A stretch of DNA of 25,015 bases from Clavulina sp. PMI_390. Taxonomy: Eukaryota > Basidiomycota > Agaricomycetes > Cantharellales > Hydnaceae. This document shows, in pieces, positions 1 to 10,501 of this stretch; positions within the stretch are counted from its first letter, which is position 1, and each line of letters begins with the position of its first letter. The notes beneath the pieces were generated by a model, which was not told where the DNA came from, searched no databases, and saw only the letters and a list, made by a program, of their open reading frames with translations. Where the stretch lies: positions 1-25,015 of the forward strand of contig WIDE01000231.1 of NCBI GenBank assembly GCA_015039315.1, read 5' to 3'. The position numbers and the translations under genes were made by a program.

Positions 1-191
1 GGATCCAAAGTGAAATTTGGAGGCACAGTTGTCGGTCCCGAGCCCTTGAGCGTCGACGTAAACAAGTGCACATAGAACTCCAAGCTGCCGCAAATCCTTC
101 AGCAGTATGATTTTCCTATTCTCATATTAACTTGGCATGATAACGTCGCACGAAGATCTCCACGCCTAACTGTCGGCGGGGATCCCTAGCT

Positions 192-1565
192 ATGATGGAT
201 ACTACACCTGCACAAAGCCCATCGTTCTATTCACCAGGACCTGTAGACCACATCAACAAGCTCCCACCCGAGATCATGTCGTATGTTCTCCTTCTATTAA
301 TGCTACCTTTGGACGATTCGGTCTGGGATAGCCCAGCAACATCAACCTGCGCATACTGGCGTAAATGTGCGATCGACACTCCTCGAATTTGGAGTTGCAT
401 CCGAATCACCTCCCCTTACGCGAAAGAGCGCGTTGAATGCCGCCTCAAACGTTCTGGAAGTGTACCTCTGCATCTTTTCATCAGAGGGACTCCTCCTACG
501 GGCATATTTGACCTTTTCCTCGATACCCATCACCTCCAAACCATGACGGTTCGCTCAACACGCCGAGATCTCGCATTTATTCCCCCCCTTCCCTTCAACG
601 CATCGAACTTGAAGGAACTGGACGTCTCAATGAGGCCCACTAATCTAGCTCAAATGTTTCCCTTTGGCTTTCCAAAGCATTTGACATGCCTTCGCTTAAC
701 GAGTTTCCAAAACCGACAGTTTGCTCTTGGCGGTATCGATCTCCCGTATCTCAAAGAACTTTATATTTATGATAAATTCAACACTGATGATGTCGTCCAT
801 ATTCTCCGCTCAGCCTCTGATCTTCGAACTCTCGAGTGGCATTCTAAGCGCCGAGTAGCGTCTGACGAGATCTGGCCTCCTGAACTCCCCCATTTGTGGA
901 GCCTAACCCTTGAGGGATCATCACATATCCACCACATGGTGCAAATTTCTATGCCCTCCCTCACCCATCTCCTACTTTCTTTCACCGAAATCACACCTGA
1001 GCGTGCTTCGGAAACATGCATGCGTCTCCGTTCATTTCCAACTCTAACTCACTTTGTGCTATGGACGGAAGTCAAACTCACCACAAATGACGTGTTAACA
1101 ATCTGTCATTCTCTCCCTAATCTCGAGTACTTCGATATCCCCTGGCACGACGGAAATTTGCCAGGGATCTTGGCTCTTTGCGGAGCGCCACCACCATACC
1201 TGAAAGGCACAAGTCCGGCACAAGCAGATTCCGCTCCGGGCTCAACAAGCTGGGCGTGTGTCAAAATGCGTCGCTGCTATCTGGGCGTCAGTGACCCTAT
1301 AGATGATGGCACTCTATCGCCGCAAACAGCAGCATCTTGCATCACAACCCTTCTCACTAAACGAGCCGTTTCTCTTGGGTCTACCTCTAGTGCAGAACAC
1401 GTACCTCCAAGCCCCCATCTTCCATTTATTGTCGTACTCGATGTCAAAAATCCCGCATGGCTGCTGATGCCACCTGATAACTCATCTATCTTGCCTCCAA
1501 ATTGCGTTGAATATGTTCCATACGACGATTTTCCATGGATAGATTCGGATTTAAAGCTGCGGTGA
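192..1565 (+). CDS. F-box-like protein, paralog 1
   Basis: A single-exon reading frame of 457 residues. Residues about 23-75 (LPPEIMSYVLLLLMLPLDD onward) look like a divergent F-box. A run of Trp and Cys follows, as in the large F-box families of Agaricomycetes. The remainder has irregular leucine-rich strand and helix segments such as LPHLWSLTLEG and LPNLEYFDIPW, which suggests an LRR-like substrate-binding region. Proteins of this kind usually bind Skp1 in SCF ubiquitin ligases through the F-box; that role is inferred from the family. The start is the first of two adjacent ATGs; the second, at 195, has the better context (A at -3, G at +4). It is about 60% identical by eye to the paralog at 5362-6801 over the first 85 aligned residues. 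No intron is needed. The stop TGA at 1563-1565 overlaps an ATG that opens a 48-residue frame (see 1565-1711), so the C-terminus may be altered. Confidence 0.85.
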   Translation: MMDTTPAQSPSFYSPGPVDHINKLPPEIMSYVLLLLMLPLDDSVWDSPATSTCAYWRKCAIDTPRIWSCIRITSPYAKERVECRLKRSGSVPLHLFIRGTPPTGIFDLFLDTHHLQTMTVRSTRRDLAFIPPLPFNASNLKELDVSMRPTNLAQMFPFGFPKHLTCLRLTSFQNRQFALGGIDLPYLKELYIYDKFNTDDVVHILRSASDLRTLEWHSKRRVASDEIWPPELPHLWSLTLEGSSHIHHMVQISMPSLTHLLLSFTEITPERASETCMRLRSFPTLTHFVLWTEVKLTTNDVLTICHSLPNLEYFDIPWHDGNLPGILALCGAPPPYLKGTSPAQADSAPGSTSWACVKMRRCYLGVSDPIDDGTLSPQTAASCITTLLTKRAVSLGSTSSAEHVPPSPHLPFIVVLDVKNPAWLLMPPDNSSILPPNCVEYVPYDDFPWIDSDLKLR

Positions 1566-1711
1566 TGGAGAGGTATGGTTTTATCTTTCTCGATGGGCTC
1601 TTGAGTAAGCCTCATCTGAGGGATGCTGATACTGGCTTGACTTTCCCCGTGCTTGAACATCAGCTATCTATGCGGTGGTTTGTGACAAGTGTTCGGCCAA
1701 GCGATGGGTAA
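1565..1711 (+). other. Possible shifted-frame C-terminal extension of F-box paralog 1
   Basis: An ATG at 1565 overlaps the stop codon of the F-box gene (TGATG) and opens 48 codons in another frame, ending at a TAA at 1709-1711. The peptide (MERYGFIFLDGLLSKPHLRD and onward) has ordinary protein-like composition. It could be a former C-terminus detached by a single-base change, or chance. The paralog at 5362-6801 stops at the equivalent place and has no obvious counterpart, which argues against a lost domain. Confidence 0.2.
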
Positions 1712-2355
1712 TAGGTGAGTCCTCGTCTGTAGTATTATATGGTTTACTGATATCTTTGTGTAAACTGACAAGATCTATATTCACAGTGTTGATATCCAAT
1801 CGGCAATGGTGACCAGCTCCTGTTCCCGAACCCGACGCAAATAGGCGTAATCTTCCACTCTTCCGTTTTTGGCCAGCTCTGTCATCTTGCGGTTCGTTCC
1901 ACCGTGCCATCTCGCCTTTTTCAGGCTGGCAGTCCTAAAAAAAAATCAACAAATCTATTGAATACAACGCTACAAGTTTGCTTGTGGGCCGAGGTGCACG
2001 TGCATGCCATACTGGTCTCAGTGTCAAATGGTTCGTGAAGGCTATGCACGATAACTAAACAAATAGCTACTCACCTGGAGGGCTGGTAATGTGCAGATAA
2101 TCTTCAGGGAGCTAAGAGCTTGAGCGTACTAAATGTGGATGACATTCTTGGCGGATAAGGCATTATGTGATGCAATTTCCTCTTTTTCAAATATTTTGAA
2201 TCAGGATACGTGGTATGATGGACAACCTGTGCAGTGATTGTCTTCCTACACCGCCCTTTGTCGTGCCGAGGTCTTGAACCAACCATTAACCACCATCCCT
2301 TACGGTGCATTTTCCCCTTCGCCCTCGACCCAAGGACGTCATTTTTGATTGCTTC
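1566..2355. other. Intergenic region, F-box 1 to membrane-protein gene
   Basis: Apart from the short frame at 1565-1711, no convincing gene is seen on either strand. An A-rich run lies at 1937-1945. A perfect 10-bp palindrome centred on CACGTG lies at 1995-2004, about 350 bp upstream of the next start codon. Confidence 0.5.
1995..2004. promoter_or_regulatory. CACGTG E-box inside a 10-bp palindrome
   Basis: TGCACGTGCA is a perfect palindrome containing the CACGTG core bound by bHLH factors. It lies about 350 bp upstream of the membrane-protein gene. A single motif is weak evidence; other CACGTG sites occur at 5275-5280 and 17476-17481. Confidence 0.25.
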
Positions 2356-4863
2356 ATGGCTGAAGAACACCATAGTAGCCTAGCTCAAGTGCGTATCTGT
2401 GCTGCGGGCTCTATCAGTCCTCAGTGCTGACATGGCTGAATACATCTAGGAGACTGCATATCGCAATGTGAGAGACGAGCAACATCCACTTCTCCGAGAT
2501 TCTGGAGCAGTACCACGAGTTACACTCAAAGTACGTTTCTCAGTGCATACTGCCCCCACTCCCTCCCAATTTTGATCACAATTATGGACACTCGTGAATA
2601 ATAGGGTGGAACTCTTCCCACATCCCGATTGGATACAGCGGATTGGACAATCATCTCCCTCACTATTGTCGCAAGCATCATCCCGCTCACATTTGGTGTT
2701 TTGTTTTTCTTCTCCCTGAATTTAAGCGACCCTGGCGGTTCAAAGGGTCATAGCATGACATTTTCTCGTCCGGTCAGTGAAGGGATCCCGGTGCCACAGA
2801 TTGGAGGCGGCAATACGACATCTTTGTCGCCACTGCTTTTATCCTCTATCTCCAGCAGTATCATGTGCGTCGTCTCTTATGCCATTGATCCTTCTGTCTG
2901 AGCTTGGCATGGGTGATTGACTGACCTTGTCGGCAGTGGTGATATTGGGAGCCTAGGGATGGCTCTCCTCGCATTCCATATCGGTTATCTCTGGATAAAA
3001 GCATCGGAAACTCAGTCACTGTCGAATGAGATGCCCACACCCTATCAGTTTTCTCTAGCAGCTGAAATGCTGAGTCAATTTTCTTTCCTCGCATTGGCTC
3101 GATTTCTCTGGTATGCAGTGACTTACCGGGTGCCCAGCCCATGCGGGAAACAACCTCGCCGATCGCGAGGACGAATAGGACCGATACTCTCAATCACAGC
3201 TTTTTGCTCTTGCTTGCTCTTTTCTCTATCAATCGGCATCAAAATAGTTGATGTTATTCTACATGATCAACTGAGAACCGCGTTGGCTTTAAAAGGTCAC
3301 CCAGAGTCTGTAGACGCGATGGCCATCGTTGCGCCGAGTTATGATGTGTGGGCGCGCGAAGCACTCTCCGGTGGTAACGTCCTGCCATTGGAAGATCTTC
3401 CCGTGGCCAGAGCGGGCGGCCAAAATGTTAGCGATGTCTTCGCAACTTACCCTACTCCACCCATGGGTAACATGTCCATTGCGTTTTTAGGCCCAAGGAC
3501 AACAGATGTGGCGGTGACAGCATCCAGCATTGCGCTAGGCACCTCGTGCTCAATTCGCCGGCCCCAATGCAGGAGCTCGTGGTCGCCCAACGCGGACTAT
3601 GGACGGCTCGTGACATCCTGTGAGGGAATTGATGATCCATTCGGAATAGTATACAATACAACGCTCATGCAGAACCAACCACAAATCTTCTTGAGCCCAA
3701 ATATCTCAGACAGTCCCCATGGTTCTGTTACCAGTCCCTTTCAACACAACGGCTTCTTGTGCTTTGAAGCATATTCCCATTTTCCACATCAAGAAGACAT
3801 AACAAGTGACCCTGAGGAAGTTCCTTTTATAAGTTGGAACACCATCTCGTCAGGCCGTTACTTCGCAGCAAATGAGCTGCCAGTGACATTGTGTTTCACT
3901 TACTTGTGTAAGAGCAAGGTCTTTCGAGCAGTATATTCTATTGCGGAGGGGATCATTACCCTTGACAAAACATCACTCGCCCCAATTCAGAACCTTTCAA
4001 CAAATATAGCGGTGAGCAGGACGCTCACATCATACACGGCGGGTATGGGCGCGTGGGACTACGCGGATGAGAATCATTACGTCGATGCCCAGTTGAAAAA
4101 TGACGTAGACAGCATTGGGAATCTGTACGGGAACGATACAGAGCAGTTCAGACTTGCGCTATCCCAAGCTTTCTCAAATCGTCTATTGGGATGGAGTGCC
4201 GGCGCTATTATCCTTTCAGAGACCAGGGGGACCAGGTTCGAGGAGATTCTCACCCTCCATATCCCCCTTACCCCAGCTGGGATCTTCATTACCCTTCACC
4301 TGGTCTATTCATCTGTAGTTTTGATTCTCGGGGGGAGGGCGCTGCTTTTTCCTAAGCGCTATTGTACCACAGAGTCCCTAGACCTGCTTCGACTTGAGAG
4401 TGCAGGGGAAAGCCTCACTAGTTCGACCTCCGCTGGCTCTCCAAATTCCTCCCACACTAACACCCAATACAATGGAAATACATTTTCGCATTCACTCCTG
4501 TATGGGAGGCATCAAGCGGATGAGGTTACAACAAGTTCCGACCTCCTCATCGCTCAACATCGCCTGACGGATGCATCCACCCTGCTGTCCGAAATCCTCC
4601 TCAAAGAAGATGGCCTTGAGCACCATGAGCCTCGGGAGCCACTGGCCGAAGGGAATATGAGTCAAATCGAGAGCGTGTATCAATCCAGAGAAGCCTTCTC
4701 GAGACGGGATCGACCACCATCCATCAACGCCGCTTATGATCATCTTGTATTAGCCCCTAGAATAAGGCTACGATTTATTTCGGTTGGGCCAGTCTCAAAG
4801 CCAGTCAATAAGAGGTCTACCTTGGTTCGAAGCACCCTTCAACTCCAGGCCGGCGGCGTCTAA
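2356..4863 (+). CDS. Multi-pass membrane protein of unknown function
   Basis: Exons 2356-2388, 2450-2530, 2605-2864 and 2937-4863 join with consistent phase into 766 residues (introns of 61, 74 and 72 nt). The start ATG gives MAEEHHSSLAQ, and its context is mediocre (T at -3). Hydrophobic segments lie at residues about 52-76, 113-145, 160-187 and 206-231, with a last one near 573-597. Between them is a region of about 340 residues with several N-x-S/T sites (QNVSD, GNMSI, YNTTL, PNISD, QNLST) and scattered cysteines, probably luminal or extracellular. A Ser/Thr-rich tail of about 165 residues follows and is probably cytosolic. I do not recognise a named family. Anonymous transmembrane proteins of this layout are common in Agaricomycetes, and a receptor-like or sensor role would be speculation. 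The gene lies between two F-box paralogs on the same strand. Confidence 0.8.
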
Positions 4864-5361
4864 AGCTTGCCAGAAGTAAAACACTCGTTATCAGGTAGAT
4901 GCTGATTATTGGCAGAGATTCACTTGCAATACAGTCCAGAGCTCCCTCCAGCTTCATCTCAGCGCCGAAAGCTGACTAAACTTTAGTTCTAGGGTACACG
5001 TAGAGGGAGAGAGAGAGGAGAATCGGTTTTACCGCATCGGGCTGCCATCTTTGGCGCCTAGGGCGGACAGAATGGACACGTACGACATTGTTTGGCAAAG
5101 ATATAGTCCTGCTGCTATGATTTTCTTTCCTGCCTACCCTTGCATATTATTATATTATAAACTCATTTGATGGATGAAAGTGGCCTTCCAAGCTAATCTG
5201 ATTTGAATGTTAGAGCGTGCTAGTACTGTAAAGTTGTCCCATCTGAAAGGACGCTCGTGCAAACAGCCCAGCCACACGTGGAACTCTCACGACACATCCT
5301 TATCACCCTGGTCGTGAATTGTACATACTTCTTTCAACGAATCATCGCCCTAGCCGATTAT
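4864..5361. other. Intergenic region, membrane-protein gene to F-box 2
   Basis: No gene is seen. It contains a GA-rich simple repeat at 5002-5020, an AT-rich run at 5144-5160 (either a 3'-end signal or a TATA-like element about 200 bp before the F-box start), and a CACGTG site at 5275-5280. The F-box frame stays open upstream of its first ATG as far as a GTG at 5257, which is not a credible start. Confidence 0.5.
5002..5020. repeat. GA-rich simple repeat
   Basis: A 19-nt purine run of AG and AGGG units lies in the spacer between the membrane-protein gene and F-box paralog 2. It may be a promoter-proximal GA/CT tract or a neutral microsatellite. Confidence 0.6.
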
Positions 5362-6801
5362 ATGAGCCTGTTGGGTCCAGAAATCGGAAAGTATCCGGTT
5401 ACTCCAATGGCATCCGCCCACACGGGAAACCTATTTGACTCACCAGCAGCTCTGCGCAATCAGTTGGGACCTGCGCAACACCTCGGCAAACAAGCCTCAC
5501 GAGCATGTCTTCTCCCACCCGAGATATTATCATATATCCTCCTCTTCTCCATGCTTCCCTTGGATGAATCCATTTGGAACAGCCCAGCAACATCTACGTG
5601 CAGAGTTTGGCGTGAGTGTGCGATCAATACATCACGCATTTGGAGCTGCATCCGAATTGGATCCAACAGCGCAACAGAGCGCACCATTTGCTGGCTCGAA
5701 CGCTCCGGTAGAGCGCCTTTGCACCTCTTCATGAAAGCGAATCCGCCGAAGGACGCGTTTGATTTTTCCCGCCATGCGCACCGCATCCAGAGGCTCACAA
5801 TTCCCGCGGGAATACTAAATCCTGCGTCTATCTTCCCCCTCCCTTTCGACGCTTCACATCTAAGGGTACTGGAACTTGCGATTGTGCCTGCGAAACTAGC
5901 GGAAATATTCCCTTTAGGTTTGCCAAAGCGTTTGACATGCCTTCGCCTCAGACGTTCGCACCATAATAGCGAACAGTTCACCCTTGGTGACATCAATCTA
6001 TCCCATCTTAAAGAGCTTCATGCTTCCAGTGACATTGGCCCCAATGATTTCATCAATATCCTCCATACCTCTTCCGATCTTGAGATTCTCAGGTGGGCTT
6101 CGCTTTGGCCGGTACCCACTGAGTCATTGCCCGATCAACTTCCTCATTTAAGGCGCTTGTCTCTTGAAGAGCCATCACTTATCAGAGCTATGATGCGAAT
6201 CACCATGCCATCACTCTCCTGTCTCCGACTTGCTTTCTTAACCACTACGCTGAAAGAAGAATCCGATATGTGCATGTCTCTACGCTCATTCCCAACCCTC
6301 ACTCACCTGGCCCTTTCAGTATCAACAACTATCACTACTGATGATGTTTTGATCATCTTCCATTCTCTCCCTAACCTCGAGTATTTTGAGGTTCCTTGGC
6401 ATGACGGTAATTTGCGTGGGATCCTAGCTTTGTGCGGAACCCCGCCTCCACCACTCGGAGGAACAAACCCCTTACAAACAAGTTGCACTACGGACACAAC
6501 AGCGTGGGCTTGTTCCAAAATGCGACGATGTTACCTCGGCATCTGTAATTCGATATTTAGCGGCATGCTATCGTGGAAAACGGCGGCTCCATGCATCACA
6601 ACCCTAATTACCAGACGAGGGAGACCATCCTCCACTTCATCCGGTCGAAAAATGACGCCTCCCTACTCACTTCCACCATTTGTCGTTGTGTTGGATGTGG
6701 AGAATCCGGGTTGGTTACCAAGATTGCCGGATGGCTCATCTGCACTCCCTCCAAACTCACTTGAATACCTTCCATTTTCTAAATTTCCCTCACTGCGTTA
6801 A
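5362..6801 (+). CDS. F-box-like protein, paralog 2
   Basis: A single-exon frame of 479 residues from the first in-frame ATG at 5362. The in-frame ATG at 5407 would give 464 residues, closer to the 457 of paralog 1. The F-box-like segment begins at LPPEILSYILLFSMLPLDE and is followed by WNSPATSTCRVWRECAIN, matching the same region of paralog 1. The C-terminal half keeps leucine-rich segments and the shared block WHDGNL-GILALCG-PPP. The role inferred from the family is substrate adaptor of an SCF ubiquitin ligase. Similarity runs along the whole length, so this is a duplicate and not a domain fragment. Both copies are open and in the same orientation, with an unrelated gene between them. It converges on the amidase gene, whose stop lies 247 bp downstream. 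Confidence 0.85.
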   Translation: MSLLGPEIGKYPVTPMASAHTGNLFDSPAALRNQLGPAQHLGKQASRACLLPPEILSYILLFSMLPLDESIWNSPATSTCRVWRECAINTSRIWSCIRIGSNSATERTICWLERSGRAPLHLFMKANPPKDAFDFSRHAHRIQRLTIPAGILNPASIFPLPFDASHLRVLELAIVPAKLAEIFPLGLPKRLTCLRLRRSHHNSEQFTLGDINLSHLKELHASSDIGPNDFINILHTSSDLEILRWASLWPVPTESLPDQLPHLRRLSLEEPSLIRAMMRITMPSLSCLRLAFLTTTLKEESDMCMSLRSFPTLTHLALSVSTTITTDDVLIIFHSLPNLEYFEVPWHDGNLRGILALCGTPPPPLGGTNPLQTSCTTDTTAWACSKMRRCYLGICNSIFSGMLSWKTAAPCITTLITRRGRPSSTSSGRKMTPPYSLPPFVVVLDVENPGWLPRLPDGSSALPPNSLEYLPFSKFPSLR

Positions 6802-7048
6802 CATCCAAAGCATGAAACTGATCATATAATGCATTTATCATTATTATGGTACTGAAATCACGGTACAATGTGTGGGGCCATGGGTTCAGCATAACTCAAC
6901 AGTTCTGTTGATGGGTGGAAGCTTGAGTAGCCCTCTCTGCTCCAAACACATCCATAACGGTTTTTATATAGCTCTAGAACATATAACGAGCAATTTGCGC
7001 TTTATTTTGCTACCTGATGCAACGTTTACCCTGAGTAGAGGGGCGAAA

Positions 7049-9467
7049 CTACAGCCTCGAGGTTTCAGGTTGAAATTTCTTCAAAGCAGCATCAACAACC
7101 TCCGTCATCGCGAGCACTGCCTCCTCTTCGTGGGTTCTACCTACGAGCTGGAGCCCAACTGGAGCGCCCTTGAATATCCGAGCGTCATCTGGGAGCCAGG
7201 GGATCTCGGTCAATCCAGAAATTTGAGGTCATAGCGGATAGGCTCAACACTCACACCAACGATGAATATGTTCATCTTCATAATTGTGGAATTGGAGCCG
7301 TGGCACGCGCACATCGAGCTCAGGATCCACAGTCGTCACTGGGAAGGTGCAGGCGGTGTAGTCCAACCCATTCCACATTGAGGTATAAAATACATCTCTG
7401 CAAGCCCCAAAGTCAGTTATATCCCCGTGGAGAGAATTTGTAACGGAAGAATAAAGGAACTTACGAGTTGTATCCGTGTGGGGCTGCGGGATACGGGGCC
7501 ACAGGCGAGATGATGGCGTCGACTGGGCGCCCAGTTCCTGTCGCGTCCTTCGTCGCATTCCAATGGTCAAGGTACGACTTCTGTAACTCGCGCCGTTTTG
7601 CGTGCAGTTGCCAGAGCTCAAAAGCGGATCTGCGTGGCAACTCCATAGCAACATCTGGTGGCCCCAAAGCTGCGTCGTTCTCGTGCGCATACTCGCGTTT
7701 GAGCTTGGTGATCGCCTCCTCTGTGACATTCTGTGGATTCATTGAATATAACGCCAGAGGAAGGCTGATTGGGGCTCCTTTGAGAAGTTCAGCTTCGACA
7801 GTGGGTAGTTTACCGAACAAGTAGTTGAAATCTTGGGCCTCAGAGGGAGAGGGGAGCATGCTCGTAATGTAGGGTTCACCAGAGGGAGCACAAGCTCTCG
7901 CAAAGTCCTCTCCACCATCTGCAAAGAACGTTTGGTACTACAAAAAGTCATCTTAGCATTGAGCATCCTAGTTGATGAGGGAAGAGGAACTCGCAGTATT
8001 GGTATAGATCTCGAAGTGCCTATGATTTGTCCAGTCCACAACTAGAAGAGTAAGGATGGGTCAATCTGTGTTCCACATAGGAATTAAGCAAGCAAGGGGG
8101 TCACCAGTATGGCCCGCGTCCTCCAGTGCTTTCTTCGTGATTTCCATTGCCCTTTTGACGGGGGGAGTTGGTGCCACCACTCCATTATCCCACATGATCG
8201 CAAAGCAGAGCCTGCCCACTGGTCCACCATGTTCGCCTAACGCAGATTGCTTCGGGTCCCATGGTATGCGCAAGCACGCGGGGTCCTTCTCCCAAGGCTT
8301 AGCGTCGATAATTGTCTTGGTGAAGATTCGTAGAGCGGCGAGCGAAGGAGCCATAGGGCCGATAACGGAGTGGATAGATTCTTGGCCTACGGACGAATTG
8401 ACGAGGCCACCGTACGGCAAGCGATGCATGCTAGGACGCAGAGCATAGAGCGCACAAAACGATGTTGGAACCCGGAGCGAGCTACATGTAAACATATTGA
8501 TTAGGGGGCCGTGGGACAAGAGCCTCAAAGTAAGGAAAGCCTACCCTCCGATATCAGTGCCAAGCCCAAGTGGTGAGCCGTGCAGTGCTAGCAAGGCACT
8601 CTCACCTCCCGAGCTACCGCCCGAAGTGAGGGTTCGGTTATATGGGTTGAGGGTTCTTCCGAATACATTATTGAAGGTTTCACACCACATCTGCAGATAA
8701 ACCCATGAATTAGATACAGATTGCTGCGCCCGCAAGCTGCCAAGGCTCACCAGGGTCTGGGGTACGTTCGTCCGAACGAATGGGACGGCACCGGCTTCAT
8801 ACAATATCTCAACCACAGCTGCATCTCGATCTGCTGGTTTACCGATCCAGGACACATATCCTGCGGACACAGGGCATCAGAGACCATCCAGACGAAAGGT
8901 CGTGAGGGAGTAAAGAATGAATACCCATAATTGTCTCACGCCCTTTCAGTGAAAATTGATCTTTGAGCGAGATAGGAAGTCCATGTAAGGGGCCGATGGG
9001 TTTTCCGGTGGTAGCAAAGTGCGCATCAACTTGAGCGGCTCGTTGAAGCGCCTCATCGATGAATATCTCGGTAAGGCAATTGGTCTAATAGGAAAGATAT
9101 GGTCAGGAGGTGAAGATATATGGAGCTTTAGTGGGAGGGTAGCGTACCAACTGATGGGCAATGATAGCCCGCTTGTAGAATGCCGAAACGACTTCGACGC
9201 TTGTCCAGAGGCCATTTGTGAGATTTGAGAGCAAGGACTCAAAATCTGTATCTGTAATCTCGATCTCTCGCGGGGTTAAGAGCTTCGACGCGACAGGCAC
9301 GCTTAGAACATTGAGATCAGACGGTAAAGGGTCAGGTAAGAGCCATTCTTTTGGGATGCTCGCTTGCTGTTTAGTTCGACGAGCTGAGGGCGGGAAATAA
9401 TCAGTAGAGCATGACGATGTGCCTCAGATAATAACAACGGACATTTCGCAGTTTCTTGCCACCCCAT
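7049..9467 (-). CDS. Amidase-signature family hydrolase
   Basis: Ten exons on the minus strand: 9443-9467, 9148-9383, 8925-9084, 8751-8860, 8545-8690, 8105-8481, 7995-8041, 7465-7937, 7255-7397 and 7049-7188. They join in phase into 618 residues starting MGWQETAK; the ATG has A at -3 and G at +4. The amidase signature is complete. Catalytic Lys128 sits in GPLHGLPISLKD, cis-Ser203 in TSGGSSGGE and nucleophile Ser227 after GTDIGG. The spacings of 75 and 24 residues equal those of FAAH (Lys142, Ser217, Ser241). The family hydrolyses carboxamides to acid plus ammonia or amine; this substrate is unknown. No signal peptide is seen, so it is probably cytosolic. It most resembles fungal acetamidase/general amidases and less the organellar GatA. 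Intron 7 (7938-7994) appears to use a GC donor. An intron splits the codon just before the nucleophile. Confidence 0.94.
7938..7994 (-). other. Likely GC-AG intron in the amidase gene
   Basis: Read on the minus strand, the preceding exon ends in codons for YTNT and the next starts YQTFF-DGGEDF. The only in-phase junction uses donor GCGAGT, a GTGAGT with C at +2, and acceptor TTGTAG. A branch-like CTAAG lies near the 3' end. The length of 57 nt matches the other introns of this gene. The nearest GT, 4 nt further in, leaves the wrong phase. Confidence 0.75.
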
Positions 9468-9697
9468 GGTTATGTTGCTAGTCGTGTGGAAGGAGTCCAG
9501 TCGGCTAGTCAACAGTTGGTCACAGCGCATGACCACAATCGACATAAACTGAGCGATCAGTGCATTAGAGACGCGTCCTAGTATTGACATAACGTTACAT
9601 GGCGCAAATGAGAATAACTGAATAGGATTATTGAGCTGGTGTTACACAATGGCAATACAATTGAACCTGCGGATTCCATTTGCATCGCGGGAACCCA

Positions 9698-10302
9698 TTA
9701 CTTATTCGCGCCTGACCATTCTTGCCGGCCTTGTTCTAGTGTTGCCTGGTCACCCGTTGCGTGGCCATACGCCATCTTGGAAGCACCGGACGCCATATCG
9801 GTTGCGGTACTGACGTAACCGGCGGTGGTATTCGAAGGAGTAGAGTTAAAGGTCATTGGCTTTTTTGCATATTCCTCGTCTAACAAATGAGTTGCCCACG
9901 AATGATTAATTAATGGGGCCGAAGAGAGGAAGGAGTGATTATGACGTACCGATGTTGCGGTTGGGGTCCAAGGGATCAATGGTTGAGGATTCGATGATAC
10001 CAGGCGCGCCCTCGACGACGCCAGCCTCTGCACGCATAGACTTTTTTGCGTCGCGGCCACCGTTGAAGTCGGGCCCAGCGCCAGCACCCATCTCTTCAGA
10101 CATTGGATTCTTGATCTTTCGATGAGAAAACAAAGCATTAGAAACATCAGTATCGAGCAATTCACAGCAAGCATCGATGGCTACTCACAAAGTTAGTCTC
10201 GTAGGGGTTCCCATTCCCGAACGGGGCAGGGTTCGCTACACCGCTGTATACATCGGTTCCTTGAGGACCGCCGAGTGTGATGTCCTTATCGTTGAGAGAC
10301 AT
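9698..10302 (-). CDS. Small protein with a CsbD-like C-terminal motif
   Basis: Three exons, 10189-10302, 9950-10115 and 9698-9879, give 153 residues with consistent phase (introns of 73 and 70 nt). The start ATG (MSLNDKD) has a good context, ATTACC before ATG. The N-terminal two thirds are hydrophilic and rich in Gly, Asn, Pro and Asp. The C-terminal 40 residues contain KMAYGHATGDQATLEQGR, which resembles the G-x-ATGD-x-x-L-x-x-G pattern of CsbD-like stress proteins, and of fungal relatives described as Hmp1-like DNA-binding proteins. That match is by eye and weak. If correct, the protein would be small, soluble and stress-linked. A CTTATAAG box lies 83 nt upstream. The gene is 230 bp from the amidase on the same strand and divergent from the NRPS-like gene. 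There is no signal peptide or membrane segment. Confidence 0.78.
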
Positions 10303-10384
10303 GGTAATAGGTTGATGGACAGAGTCGGAAGAGGAGTGCAGCAATGGGTGGATTTAGGATAGTGGATTATTAGGATCACAGAGG

Positions 10385-10392
10385 CTTATAAG
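10385..10392 (-). promoter_or_regulatory. TATA-like box for the CsbD-like gene
   Basis: CTTATAAG, a palindrome, lies 83 nt upstream of the start codon at 10302, a plausible core-promoter distance. Confidence 0.35.
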
Positions 10393-10501
10393 CTGTCCGT
10401 TTGCCGTTATCTGGCTATCAGTGGAGTATTTCTTGGGTGTCATCTTGACGATACACCGACGTCATGGGTGGATGAGCGACGAAGCGAGGGACGCAGCGCG
10501 A

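Noticed and set aside
1..60. GGATCC at the very start of the window
   Set aside because: A BamHI site at the first base probably reflects where the sequence was cut; other GGATCC sites occur within the window and have no biological meaning here.
1277..1660. Minus-strand frame of 127 codons over the F-box 3' end
   Set aside because: It is the shadow of the plus-strand coding frame, which has a clear paralog, and shows no features of its own.
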